From the NCBI GenBank assembly GCA_050248795.1, contig JBFWRS010000014.1:1-64000 (forward strand): a stretch of 64,000 bases of DNA. The letters are read 5' to 3'. Position numbers and translations under genes: made by a program. The notes under the pieces were generated by a model, which was not told the DNA's origin, made no database searches, and saw only the letters and a list, made by a program, of their open reading frames with translations. The stretch comes from CAZTDU01 sp050248795. Lineage in GTDB: Bacteria > Pseudomonadota > Gammaproteobacteria > Burkholderiales > SG8-39. This document shows positions 47,149-53,981 of this stretch, piece after piece; the stretch's first letter is position 1, and each line of letters begins with the position of its first letter.

Positions 47149-48153
47149 TTGCGCGCTCTCCTCAAAACAATTCTGCTCCTTGGCGTGCTGGCCCTGCTCG
47201 CCGCAGGGGGATATGCCATGTGGTACGTGGGGACGCCGCTCGCCATCAGCAAACTGCCCGTGGAGTTCGAGATCCCGGCGCGAGCGCGCTTTCGCGTCGC
47301 TGCACAGCGCATCGAGGAGGCGGGCATACGCGTCGGTCGCATCGAGTTCGAACTGCTGGCGCGCGCGCTGGACAGGGCGCAGGACATCAAGGCAGGCAGC
47401 TACGAGATCACCGCAGGCGTCACGCCGCTGCAGCTGCTGGACAAGCTGACGCGCGGTGATGTCACGCAGGCCGAACTCAGGCTGATCGAGGGTTGGACGT
47501 TCCGGCAGGTGCGCGCGGCGCTGGACGCCAGTCCCGACCTTGGGCACGACACCGCCGGACTCGCGGCCGCGGAGATCCTGTCACGGCTGGGCGCGTCCGA
47601 GCTGCATCCCGAGGGCCTCTTTTTTCCTGACACTTACCTCTTTGCCAGGGGCTCGAGCGACCTCGGCGTATTGCGGCGCGCGCACGCGGCCATGCAGCGC
47701 CATCTCGCCCGCGAATGGGAGGCACGTGATCCCGGTGTGCCCTACGCGTCCGCGTACGAGGCGCTGATAATGGCCTCGGTGGTCGAGAAGGAGACCGGCC
47801 TGGCGGCGGAAAGAGGCCGTATTGCCGGCGTGCTTGTGAACCGCTTGCGCATCGGCATGCGGCTGCAGGTGGATCCGAGCGTGATCTATGGCCTCGGTGA
47901 TTCTTTCGACGGCAACCTGAGGAAAGTGCACCTGCTCACCGATGGCCCATACAACACCTATACGCGCGCCGGCCTGCCGCCCACGCCGATCGCCATGCCC
48001 GGCCTGGAGTCGTTGCGGGCGGCGTTGCGCCCGGGCAAGACCAGCGCGCTCTATTACGTTTCCCGCGGCGATGGCAGCAGCCAGTTCTCGCGCAGCCTCG
48101 AGGAGCACAATCGCGCAGTGAGAAAGTATCAGTTGAATGGCAGGCGCAAGTAA
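47149..48153 (+). CDS. mltG: Endolytic peptidoglycan transglycosylase MltG
   Basis: MltG cuts nascent glycan strands in the inner membrane and so sets their length. The 334-aa protein has one N-terminal TM helix (TILLLGVLALLAAGGYAMWY), a LysM-like region, and the YceG catalytic domain with Glu in ASVVEKETGLAAERGRIAGV, then VNRLRIGMRLQVDPSVIYGL and YNTYTRAGLPPTPIAMPG. It starts at TTG 47149. The mltG-tmk-holB order is classic in proteobacteria. tmk begins 17 bases before its end. Confidence 0.92.
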   Translation: MRALLKTILLLGVLALLAAGGYAMWYVGTPLAISKLPVEFEIPARARFRVAAQRIEEAGIRVGRIEFELLARALDRAQDIKAGSYEITAGVTPLQLLDKLTRGDVTQAELRLIEGWTFRQVRAALDASPDLGHDTAGLAAAEILSRLGASELHPEGLFFPDTYLFARGSSDLGVLRRAHAAMQRHLAREWEARDPGVPYASAYEALIMASVVEKETGLAAERGRIAGVLVNRLRIGMRLQVDPSVIYGLGDSFDGNLRKVHLLTDGPYNTYTRAGLPPTPIAMPGLESLRAALRPGKTSALYYVSRGDGSSQFSRSLEEHNRAVRKYQLNGRRK

Positions 48154-48766
48154 GCCGTCGCGCGGGAGGTTCATCACGCTCGAGGGGGTCGACGGGGCGG
48201 GCAAGTCCACGCACGTCCCCGCCATCGAGGCCTTGCTGCGGCATCGTGGTCTGGATGTCCTGGTAACGCGAGAGCCGGGCGGCACGCCGCTGGCCGAGAG
48301 CCTGCGCAGCCTGCTGTTGGCCGAGCCCATGGATCCGGTCACCGAAACACTGCTGATGTTTGCGGCGCGGGGCGACCATGTGCGGCGCGTGCTCGAGCCG
48401 GCGCTGGCTTCAGGGCGCTGGGTGGTCTGTGATCGTTTCACCGACGCGACGCGCGCTTACCAGGGTGCGGGTAAAGGCGTGCCGGCGGAACTGATCGAGC
48501 AGTTCGCGCATTCGGTGCATGCGGGCCTGGCGCCAGACCTGACGCTGGTGTTCGACTGCCCCTGGGCGGTCGCGAGTGCCCGGCTGGGCAGGACCGGGCG
48601 GGCGCTGGACCGATTCGAGCGCGAGGACCGGGATTTCTTCGAGCGGGTCCGCGCAGCCTACCTGGCACTTGCCCGCAGGGAACCCCGTCGGGTACGCGTC
48701 CTGGACGCCACACGCAGCCTGGAGATTATCAAGAAACAGCTTGAGGAAGAGATTGCAACCATCTGA
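48137..48766 (+). CDS. tmk: Thymidylate kinase
   Basis: Tmk phosphorylates dTMP to dTDP, essential for DNA synthesis. The 209-aa protein has the P-loop TLEGVDGAGKSTHVPAIEAL, the DR(Y/F) motif in VVCDRFTDATRAYQGAGKG, and LID-region Arg in GRTGRALDRFEREDRDFF. The basic LID lacks the extended form of eukaryotic enzymes. It overlaps mltG by 17 bases and holB by 14, a tightly coupled unit. Confidence 0.95.
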   Translation: MAGASKPSRGRFITLEGVDGAGKSTHVPAIEALLRHRGLDVLVTREPGGTPLAESLRSLLLAEPMDPVTETLLMFAARGDHVRRVLEPALASGRWVVCDRFTDATRAYQGAGKGVPAELIEQFAHSVHAGLAPDLTLVFDCPWAVASARLGRTGRALDRFEREDRDFFERVRAAYLALARREPRRVRVLDATRSLEIIKKQLEEEIATI

Positions 48767-49766
48767 TGTAAAAGAACTAGAGTGGTCAATATCCGCTTGG
48801 AGCAGGCTCACAGCCGATGCGGGCAAGCTGCCTCACGCGCTGCTGATCCATGGCCCTCGAGGGGTGGGCAAACTGGCACTGGCGACCCGATTCGCGCGCT
48901 TTGTGCTGTGCGAGGCCTCCGCTGGGCGACCTTGCGGGCGCTGCGACGCCTGCCGCTGGTTCGGTGATGGCAATCACCCGGATTTCCGCCTGCTGCAGCC
49001 CGAGGCGCTGGCGCCCGAAGAGGAGGGCGATGAGGCGGGCAGCGACGAGCCTGGCCCCAGTCGCAAGCGCAAGCCCAGCCTGGAGATCAAGGTGGACCAG
49101 GTCAGGGCGCTGGCGGACTTCCTGTATGTAGGTTCTCACCGGGGCTCGCGACGCGTGGCGCTGATCCACCCGGCCGAAGCCATGAACCTGAACGCGGCGA
49201 ATGCGCTACTAAAAGGGTTGGAGGAGCCACCACCGGCCGCGATGTTCATCCTGGTCGCACACGATCCGGCGCGGCTACTGCCGACCGTGCGCAGCCGCTG
49301 CGTGCGGCTTGCGCTGGGGATGCCGGACGCGGACGCGGCGCTGCGCTGGCTGGAAGCCGAAGGTGTGCAGAACGCCGCCGCCTGGCTTGCGTTCGCCGGC
49401 GGCGCGCCCTTGCTGGCGCGCGAGTACGCCAGTGGCGAGCGCGCGGCCGAGCGCCTGCGCATACAGGAGGCGCTGCTGGCGGGAAACGGTCCGAGCCTTG
49501 CCATCAACGACCGCGAATCGCTGGAACTGTTGCTCGAAGTGCTGCAGAAGCACGCCTGCGATCTCGCCTTCGGTGTGCTGGCAGGCAGGCCCAAGTACGG
49601 CAGCGCTGGCAGGGTCCCCGTGTCCCGTGTGTCGCCAGCCGCATTGCTGGCCTTTGCGGGGGACATGGGCCGGGCCCGGGATATGGCGCGCAAGCCATTG
49701 AATCCTCGGCTGTTTGCGGCAGAGCTTCTGACCCGCTACATGGAGTTATCAAGTGTTAAGGCATAG
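48753..49766 (+). CDS. holB: DNA polymerase III subunit delta'
   Basis: HolB is a clamp-loader subunit. The 337-aa protein has the AAA+ Walker A-like HALLIHGPRGVGKLALATRF, the zinc module CGRCDACRWFGDGNHPD, an acidic insertion (about 90-110: EEEGDEAGSDEPG), NAANALLKGLEEPPP, and the SRC motif LPTVRSRCVRL. It starts at TTG 48753 with GAGGAAGAG just upstream, inside the end of tmk. In many betaproteobacteria pilZ and tatD genes come next; here an ankyrin gene follows directly. Confidence 0.92.
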   Translation: MQPSDVKELEWSISAWSRLTADAGKLPHALLIHGPRGVGKLALATRFARFVLCEASAGRPCGRCDACRWFGDGNHPDFRLLQPEALAPEEEGDEAGSDEPGPSRKRKPSLEIKVDQVRALADFLYVGSHRGSRRVALIHPAEAMNLNAANALLKGLEEPPPAAMFILVAHDPARLLPTVRSRCVRLALGMPDADAALRWLEAEGVQNAAAWLAFAGGAPLLAREYASGERAAERLRIQEALLAGNGPSLAINDRESLELLLEVLQKHACDLAFGVLAGRPKYGSAGRVPVSRVSPAALLAFAGDMGRARDMARKPLNPRLFAAELLTRYMELSSVKA

Positions 49767-50406
49767 CTTTAGACAAATATTGCAAGGTATTGTTTATACG
49801 TCATTAGCTGTTCTTCCAATGAGTGCTTTCGCACAGTCCCTGGGGGAACTGCTGCAGGCTGTCGAGAAGGACGACACGCGAAGGGTCGAAGTCTGGCTGG
49901 GCAAGGGCCTGGAGGTGAATTCGACCGATTCGGCCGGGAACACGATCCTGATGCTAGCCACCCGCTTCGGCCACCGGGACATGGTCCGGTTGCTGCTGGC
50001 GCGAAAGGCTGACGTTCGTCGCCGCAGCCCGGCCGGCGACACCGCGCTGATGATGGCCAGCCTGAATGGCGACGTACGGATCATGGAGGATCTGGTCCAG
50101 GCCGGTGCGGAAATCAATCAAGAAGGCTGGACGCCGCTGCATTACGCTGCCTTCGAGGGCAAAGCCGACGCCGCCAGGTACCTGCTGGCCAAAGGCGCGG
50201 ACAAGGATGCTGTTGCACCCAACGGCTACACACCCTTGATGATCGCGGCGCGCAACGGCAAGGCAGATGTGGCGAAGCTGCTGCTTTACGAGGATCCGGA
50301 CGTGAACTTCCGTACCGACAACGGCATCACGGCCTTGCGCATCGCAAATGAGCGCGGCATGGCCGAGTTGGCGGAACTTCTCAGGCGGGCGGGTGCAGTG
50401 GAATAA
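49753..50406 (+). CDS. Exported ankyrin-repeat protein
   Basis: A 217-aa protein with a signal peptide (residues 1-27, ending MSAFAQ) and about five ankyrin repeats recognisable by GNTILMLATRFGHRDMVRLL, GDTALMMASLNGDVRIMEDL, GWTPLHYAAFEGKADAARYL, GYTPLMIAARNGKADVAKLL and GITALRIANERGMAELAELL. Ankyrin stacks bind proteins; the periplasmic partner is unknown. It starts at GTG 49753, overlapping holB by 14 bases. The first 25 codons are far more AT-rich than their surroundings, which may favour initiation or mark transfer. Confidence 0.88.
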   Translation: MLRHSFRQILQGIVYTSLAVLPMSAFAQSLGELLQAVEKDDTRRVEVWLGKGLEVNSTDSAGNTILMLATRFGHRDMVRLLLARKADVRRRSPAGDTALMMASLNGDVRIMEDLVQAGAEINQEGWTPLHYAAFEGKADAARYLLAKGADKDAVAPNGYTPLMIAARNGKADVAKLLLYEDPDVNFRTDNGITALRIANERGMAELAELLRRAGAVE

Positions 50407-50477
50407 GGCTTTGATCTATCGGTGTATCTGGCCAAATACTTAATTTAACATAATACACATTGCACAATATAACTGAC
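50407..50477. other. AT-rich gap between convergent ankyrin and DUF1178 genes
   Basis: About 70 bases, visibly AT-rich (for example CTTAATTTAACATAATACAC) in an otherwise GC-rich window. It contains no gene. AACTGACTCAGTT at its right end is a small perfect inverted repeat (six-base arms). It may serve as a Rho-independent-like stop for both genes, but no strong stem is present. Confidence 0.4.
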
Positions 50478-50933
50478 TCAGTTCCAGCGGTCCGTCGGCG
50501 GGATCGACAGCCGGGCAACCGGGATGCCTTCGTCGATAAGCTCGTCATGCTCTTCCTGGGTCGCCTGGCCGCGAATGGCCCGGCCCGGGGCTTCGTTGTA
50601 GTGGATCTTGCGAGCTTCCTCGGGAAATGCGCTGCCGACATCCTCGGACTTGCTCAACATCTCGTCGACCATGCGCGAATAGAGCATCTGCGCGATGGCC
50701 AGCGGATCCCGCCCGACGCTGCCGGTGGGCGCAGGGGTCGTGTCGGCTGGCGCGGCCGGGGCCTGCGCGCCGAGGTTCACGCGTGATGCCGCGGGCACCC
50801 GGCGCACCTGGGCAGAGCCGCAACTCGGGCAACTGAGCAGCCCGCGCTTCTTCTGGCCGCTGAAATCCGCCGCAGACTTGAACCAGCCCTCGAAGCGGTG
50901 GTTCGCGTCGCACAGCAGGTCATAGATCTTCAT
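50478..50933 (-). CDS. DUF1178 family zinc-ribbon protein
   Basis: A 151-aa cytoplasmic protein of DUF1178, common in alpha- and betaproteobacteria and without known function. It starts MKIYDLLCDANHRFEGWF, has a CPSCGS zinc knuckle pairing with an N-terminal Cys, a Pro/Ala linker, and the conserved tail KIHYNEAPGRAIRGQATQEE. No ribosome site precedes the ATG; TAGAAT (minus strand, 50945-50940) ends six bases before it, so the transcript is probably leaderless. Confidence 0.9.
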   Translation of the reverse strand: MKIYDLLCDANHRFEGWFKSAADFSGQKKRGLLSCPSCGSAQVRRVPAASRVNLGAQAPAAPADTTPAPTGSVGRDPLAIAQMLYSRMVDEMLSKSEDVGSAFPEEARKIHYNEAPGRAIRGQATQEEHDELIDEGIPVARLSIPPTDRWN

Positions 50934-50939
50934 GCGGCC

Positions 50940-50955
50940 ATTCTACAGATAAGAT
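50940..50955. promoter_or_regulatory. Divergent -10 boxes for DUF1178 and the NicX-like operon
   Basis: TAGAAT on the minus strand (50945-50940) lies six bases before the DUF1178 ATG, and TAAGAT on the plus strand (50950-50955) lies ten bases before the NicX-like ATG. The whole gap is 32 bases. Neither gene has a Shine-Dalgarno. Confidence 0.4.
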
Positions 50956-50965
50956 TCCGGCGACC

Positions 50966-52012
50966 ATGCTGACAGATCGCATCGAAGGCAAGTGGATCGA
51001 CCTCTTCGCCGAAGTCTTCGCGCTATGCAAGGTGGCACCGGGCGACCCCTGTGCCGTGCTGTCCGAATCGCAGTCCCGGCCGCTGACCGTGCATCTCGCC
51101 GAACTGGCACTGCTGCGCCTGGGCGCGCGTCCGTTCCACGTCGTCGTGCCGACGCCCCGCCAGAGCGCGCCGGTGCCGGTTCGTTCCACTGGCGCGTCGG
51201 TGGCGCTGCAGGGTCTCGGGCCCGCGGTGCAGGCGCTTGCAGGCTGCGCTTTCGTCGCCGATTGCACGCTGGAAGGCCTTATGCACGCCGCCGAATTGCC
51301 GGCGATCCTGAAAGGCGGTGCGCGCGTGCTCTACATCTCGAACGAGCATCCGGACGTACTGGAACGACTGGCGCCCTCGCCCGCAGACGAGCGGAAGGTG
51401 AAGGCGGGCATGCGATCGTTCAGGGCGGCGAAAGCGATGCACGTCACCTCGCCGGCCGGCACCGACCTGAGAATAGGCCTTGCCGGCGCGCGCGTCGGTG
51501 GTGTCTGGGGCTACACGGAAAAGCCAGGCACCTTGTCGCATTGGCCGGGCGGACTGTGCCTGGCGTTTCCCGCCGCCGGCAGCGTCAACGGCACGCTGGT
51601 GATGGCGCCGGGTGACCTGAACCTGACGTTCAAACGCTACCTGGAGTCGACGCTGCGCCTGAGCATCGCCGACGACTACGTCACCGCGATCGACGGCGAT
51701 TCGCTCGACGGCGAGTTGATGCGCGAGTACTTCGCTGCGTGGGGCGATCGCGAGGCGTATGCGGTTTCGCACGTCGGCTGGGGCATGAACGCGCGGGCAC
51801 GCTGGGATGCGCTGGCCATGTACGACCGCCGCGACGTAAACGGTACCGAACAGCGCGCCTTTGCCGGGAATTTCCTCTACTCGACCGGAGCGAACGAGGT
51901 CGCCGGCCGGCACACGCTCGGGCATTTCGACCTGCCGCTACGCCATTGCACCATCAGCCTGGATGGCGCCGCGATCGTCCTCGACGGCGAGTTGCAGGGA
52001 GAGCTCGCGTGA
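50966..52012 (+). CDS. NicX-like ring-cleaving dioxygenase (M29-aminopeptidase-like fold)
   Basis: A 348-aa homologue of NicX, the Fe(II) enzyme that opens 2,5-dihydroxypyridine to N-formylmaleamate in nicotinate degradation. The reported NicX ligands are His265, His318 and Asp320; here His269 (AVSHVGWGMN) and His320/Asp322 (LGHFDLPLRHC) have almost the same positions and spacing. The related M29 aminopeptidases use other metal residues. The next gene, coupled by a GTGA overlap, is a NicD-like hydrolase, which supports the reading. No nicotinate hydroxylase or NicF amidase is nearby, so the substrate may be a different N-heterocycle. First gene of a five-gene operon. Confidence 0.7.
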   Translation: MLTDRIEGKWIDLFAEVFALCKVAPGDPCAVLSESQSRPLTVHLAELALLRLGARPFHVVVPTPRQSAPVPVRSTGASVALQGLGPAVQALAGCAFVADCTLEGLMHAAELPAILKGGARVLYISNEHPDVLERLAPSPADERKVKAGMRSFRAAKAMHVTSPAGTDLRIGLAGARVGGVWGYTEKPGTLSHWPGGLCLAFPAAGSVNGTLVMAPGDLNLTFKRYLESTLRLSIADDYVTAIDGDSLDGELMREYFAAWGDREAYAVSHVGWGMNARARWDALAMYDRRDVNGTEQRAFAGNFLYSTGANEVAGRHTLGHFDLPLRHCTISLDGAAIVLDGELQGELA

Positions 52013-52743
52013 CGCACCTGGTGTTCCTGCACGGCGTGGGCGGCGGGCGCGCAGCATGGGCGCGGCAACTGCCGTTCTTCGAATCCCGCGGCTACCGCTG
52101 TACCGCGTGGGAGCAGCCGGGCTACGGCTCGGCGCCGATGGTCGAGCCCTACGACCTCGAGCGTGTCAGCTCGGCACTGGCAGATGAGATCGGCAGCGAG
52201 CCTGCGGTGCTGGTCGGCCACAGCATGGGCGGATTCATCGCCCAGGAAACCTGCGCGCGCCACCCTGCCCTGGTGCGCGCGCTCGCGCTGTGCTTCACCA
52301 GCGCGTCCTTCGGCGGCAACAGCGGTGAGTTCGCGCGGGAGTTCGTTGCCGCGCGCATCCTGCCGCTTGACCAGGGGGGCAGCATGGACGACATCGCGGC
52401 GACCCTGATGCCGATGATGCGCGGCGCGGTGTCGGACCCGGAAGGGCTTGCGCTCGCGCGCCGCACCATGGCGGCAGTGCCGCCGGAAACCTACCGCAAG
52501 GCGGTGCGGCTGCTGACCACTTTCGATCGCCGCGCCGGGCTGGAGTCGATCGCGGTACCCACGCTGCTGCTTGCCGGCAGCGACGACAGGACCGCGCCGG
52601 CTGCCGTCATGGAACGCATGGCGGCGAAGATCCCGGGCGCGAGCTACGTGCTGCTGCCGGGATGCGGGCATCTGGGCCCGATGGACCAGCCCGAGCCTTT
52701 CAACGCCGCGTTGCTCGAATTCCTGCAGAGGCACCGGCTATGA
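52009..52743 (+). CDS. Alpha/beta hydrolase, NicD-like (possible N-formylmaleamate deformylase)
   Basis: A 244-aa alpha/beta hydrolase with all catalytic elements: HGVGGGRAAW oxyanion region, nucleophile Ser72 in LVGHSMGGFIAQE, Asp in LLAGSDDRTAP and His in LPGCGHLGPMDQP. The GTG at 52009 overlaps the NicX-like stop. In nicotinate breakdown NicD removes formate from N-formylmaleamate, the NicX product, so the pair reproduces two consecutive steps. Assignment rests mainly on context, since the family is broad. Confidence 0.68.
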   Translation: MTHLVFLHGVGGGRAAWARQLPFFESRGYRCTAWEQPGYGSAPMVEPYDLERVSSALADEIGSEPAVLVGHSMGGFIAQETCARHPALVRALALCFTSASFGGNSGEFAREFVAARILPLDQGGSMDDIAATLMPMMRGAVSDPEGLALARRTMAAVPPETYRKAVRLLTTFDRRAGLESIAVPTLLLAGSDDRTAPAAVMERMAAKIPGASYVLLPGCGHLGPMDQPEPFNAALLEFLQRHRL

Positions 52744-53978
52744 CCGATCCGCGCTACTCGGTGTGCGGCTCGGGCTACGCGCTTTCCTCCAGGCAGCGCG
52801 AGCTGATCGCCCTCGCCGAGTCGCTCGGCCCGGCGTTCGCGGCGAGGGCCGAGCGCCATGATCGCGAGGCGAGTTTTCCGTTCGAGAACTATGCCGACCT
52901 GCGCGCCGCGGGCCTGCTCGGCTTGTGCGTGCCTGAAAGCCATGGCGGCAAGGGCGCGGACCTGAAGACCTATGCGCTGGTGTCGGCCACCCTTGGCCGC
53001 TACTGCGGCGCCACCGCCCTCACCTTCAACATGCACGCCTGCTCGACGCTGTGGCCGGGCCTGCTGGCGGACGACCTCGACATGACGCCTGAGCAGCGCG
53101 CCGAGCATGAGCGCCACCGCGCGCTGCACTTTCGCCGCGTCGTCGTCGACGGCGCAGTGTATGCACAGCCCTTCTCCGAGGGCAGTGCTGCCGCTGCCGG
53201 CAAGGCGCCGTTCGGCACCACCGCAGCCAAGGTGGACGGCGGCTGGGTGCTGAATGGCAGGAAGATCTTCGCCTCGCTCTCGGGCGCAGCGGACTACTAC
53301 GGCGTGCTGTGCACCGAGGCCAGGCCCGAACTGTCGATGCGCGACACCCTGTACATGGCGGTGCCGGGCGACGCCGCCGGTCTCACCATCACCGGCGACT
53401 GGGATCCTCTGGGCATGCGCGGCACCGTGTCGCGCAACCTGGTGTTCAAGGACGTGTTCGTGCCCGACGAGGCGGCGATGATGCCGCGCGGCGTGTACTT
53501 CCAGGCCGCAAGCCGATGGCCGCACATGTTCACGACGCTCTCCCCCACCTACATGGGAATCGCCATCGCTGCGTACGAGTTCACCGTCAGCTACCTGCGC
53601 GGCGAGGTCGCGGGCACGCCGCCGGTGAAGCGCCGCATGTACCCGACCAAGCAGATCGCGGTGGCCGAGATGTGGGTGAAGCTGGAACAGACCCGGGCGC
53701 TGTTCCTGCGCATGCTGGAGGATGCGCGCGTCGACCCGCCCAAGGACGCGCGGCTGCGCGCCTACGCCACCCAGTACACGATCATGGAGAACGCCAACGA
53801 CATCTGCCGGCTGGCGATACGCACCTGCGGCGGGCAGTCGATGCTGAAAAGCCTGCCGCTGGAGCGCCTGTATCGCGATTCGCGTTGCGGCGCGCTGATG
53901 CTGCCGTGGACCGCGGAACTGTGCCTGGACCGCATCGGTCGCGAAGCCCTGTACGAGCCCGGCGAGCAAGACGACTGA
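52740..53978 (+). CDS. Acyl-CoA dehydrogenase family flavoprotein
   Basis: A 412-aa acyl-CoA dehydrogenase-fold enzyme. N-terminal helical part with YADLRAAGLLGLCVPESHGGKG, central beta part with the FAD-contact PFGTTAAKVDGGWVLNGRKIF and GDWDPLGMRGTVSRNLVFKD, and a C-terminal helical bundle containing AIRTCGGQSMLKSLPLERLY and RDSR. A clear catalytic Glu of the short/medium-chain type is not obvious, so it could be an acyl-ACP or tethered-substrate dehydrogenase or a flavin monooxygenase-type member. ATGA overlap with the hydrolase before it and three bases to the ACP-ligase fusion after it. Confidence 0.83.
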   Translation: MTDPRYSVCGSGYALSSRQRELIALAESLGPAFAARAERHDREASFPFENYADLRAAGLLGLCVPESHGGKGADLKTYALVSATLGRYCGATALTFNMHACSTLWPGLLADDLDMTPEQRAEHERHRALHFRRVVVDGAVYAQPFSEGSAAAAGKAPFGTTAAKVDGGWVLNGRKIFASLSGAADYYGVLCTEARPELSMRDTLYMAVPGDAAGLTITGDWDPLGMRGTVSRNLVFKDVFVPDEAAMMPRGVYFQAASRWPHMFTTLSPTYMGIAIAAYEFTVSYLRGEVAGTPPVKRRMYPTKQIAVAEMWVKLEQTRALFLRMLEDARVDPPKDARLRAYATQYTIMENANDICRLAIRTCGGQSMLKSLPLERLYRDSRCGALMLPWTAELCLDRIGREALYEPGEQDD

Positions 53979-53981
53979 GGC

